This document shows positions 6,255 through 6,410 of a DNA stretch of 6,410 nt, piece after piece; position 1 is the stretch's first letter, and each line of letters opens with the position of its first letter. The notes below the pieces were generated by a model. It was not told where the DNA came from. It worked only from the letters and a program-made list of their open reading frames with translations, and did not search any database. The DNA lies in contig JAFCZY010000116.1 of assembly GCA_019314105.1 (NCBI GenBank), positions 1-6,410 of the forward strand. Direction: 5' to 3'. The stretch is from Deltaproteobacteria bacterium. GTDB taxonomy: Bacteria > Desulfobacterota > Desulfobacteria > Desulfobacterales > Desulfobacteraceae. The position numbers and the translations under genes are program-made.

Positions 6255-6410
6255 AAACCCAAAAATTAAACACCCATATCCCCACTCTTGGTGAAGCGAA
6301 AATTATTTCTCCCCTTAAACACCACACAAAATCGGGAGAACCTGTAAAAAGATTTGTTTCAGATGAAGCAAGGATAATTGTTGATATTCAAATGAATCGT
6401 TTGACAGCAG
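6251..6410 (+). CDS. Unrecognised gene, 5' part only, coupled to kdsD
   Basis: An open frame begins with ATG at 6251 in an ATGA overlap with the kdsD stop and stays open for 53 codons to the window edge. GGGGAAG about six bases upstream (6240-6246) is a strong ribosome binding site. The fragment starts MKTQKLNTHIPTLGEAK and contains SPLKHH and RFVSDEARIIVDIQMNR. It has no signal peptide or membrane segment, so it is probably a cytoplasmic protein. I do not recognise the family. Tight coupling suggests it works with KdsD, for example in Kdo or lipopolysaccharide precursor synthesis, but that is inference from position alone. Confidence 0.75.
   Translation, partial: MKTQKLNTHIPTLGEAKIISPLKHHTKSGEPVKRFVSDEARIIVDIQMNRLTA

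Noticed and set aside
1..6410. CRISPR array, tRNA, rRNA, phage or toxin-antitoxin system
   Set aside because: No regularly spaced repeats, no tRNA-like cloverleaf or rRNA sequence, and no integrase, transposase or toxin-like ORF was seen on either strand.

Overview
This 6.4 kb window is AT-rich, Gram-negative chromosomal DNA. It most resembles a sulfate-reducing member of the Desulfobacterota (Desulfobacter/Desulfobacula-like). That assignment rests on a PxxKW-type cysteine-rich small protein, a family I know mainly from this group, and on a Kdo-pathway isomerase that implies an outer membrane with lipopolysaccharide. The genus is an inference, not something the sequence proves.

Layout: 1-377 has no gene and is dominated by a long imperfect inverted repeat (arms about 105-184 and 203-279), flanked on each side by a short hairpin with a 5 bp stem and 8 nt loop. 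A promoter-like TTGACA and an ATTG-N6-CAAT palindrome follow, just ahead of the first gene. On the + strand, a MarR-family regulator (378-833) overlaps truA (817-1560, tRNA pseudouridine synthase). truA converges on, and overlaps by 10 bp, a minus-strand pair: a class I/II PLP-dependent aminotransferase (3341-4651) followed by a ClC chloride transport protein with two CBS domains (1551-3341). Those two share a single base (TAATG). Upstream of the pair, and separated by a good minus-strand terminator (4720-4762), is the PxxKW protein gene (4784-5056, minus). Divergent from it, on the + strand, are kdsD/kpsF (5271-6254, arabinose-5-phosphate isomerase) and the first 53 codons of an unrecognised gene that starts inside the kdsD stop codon and runs off the window.

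Working together: kdsD feeds Kdo synthesis for lipopolysaccharide. truA modifies tRNA anticodon arms and appears translationally coupled to a likely autoregulated MarR repressor. The aminotransferase and ClC protein look like one transcriptional unit, which hints at a link between amino-acid metabolism and anion movement, but no substrate can be read from the sequence. The ClC protein has Val where proton-coupled exchangers such as E. coli ClC carry the internal proton glutamate, so it may act as a passive channel. I see no convincing undescribed multi-gene system. The least explained parts are the structured element at 84-294 and the aminotransferase-ClC pairing.
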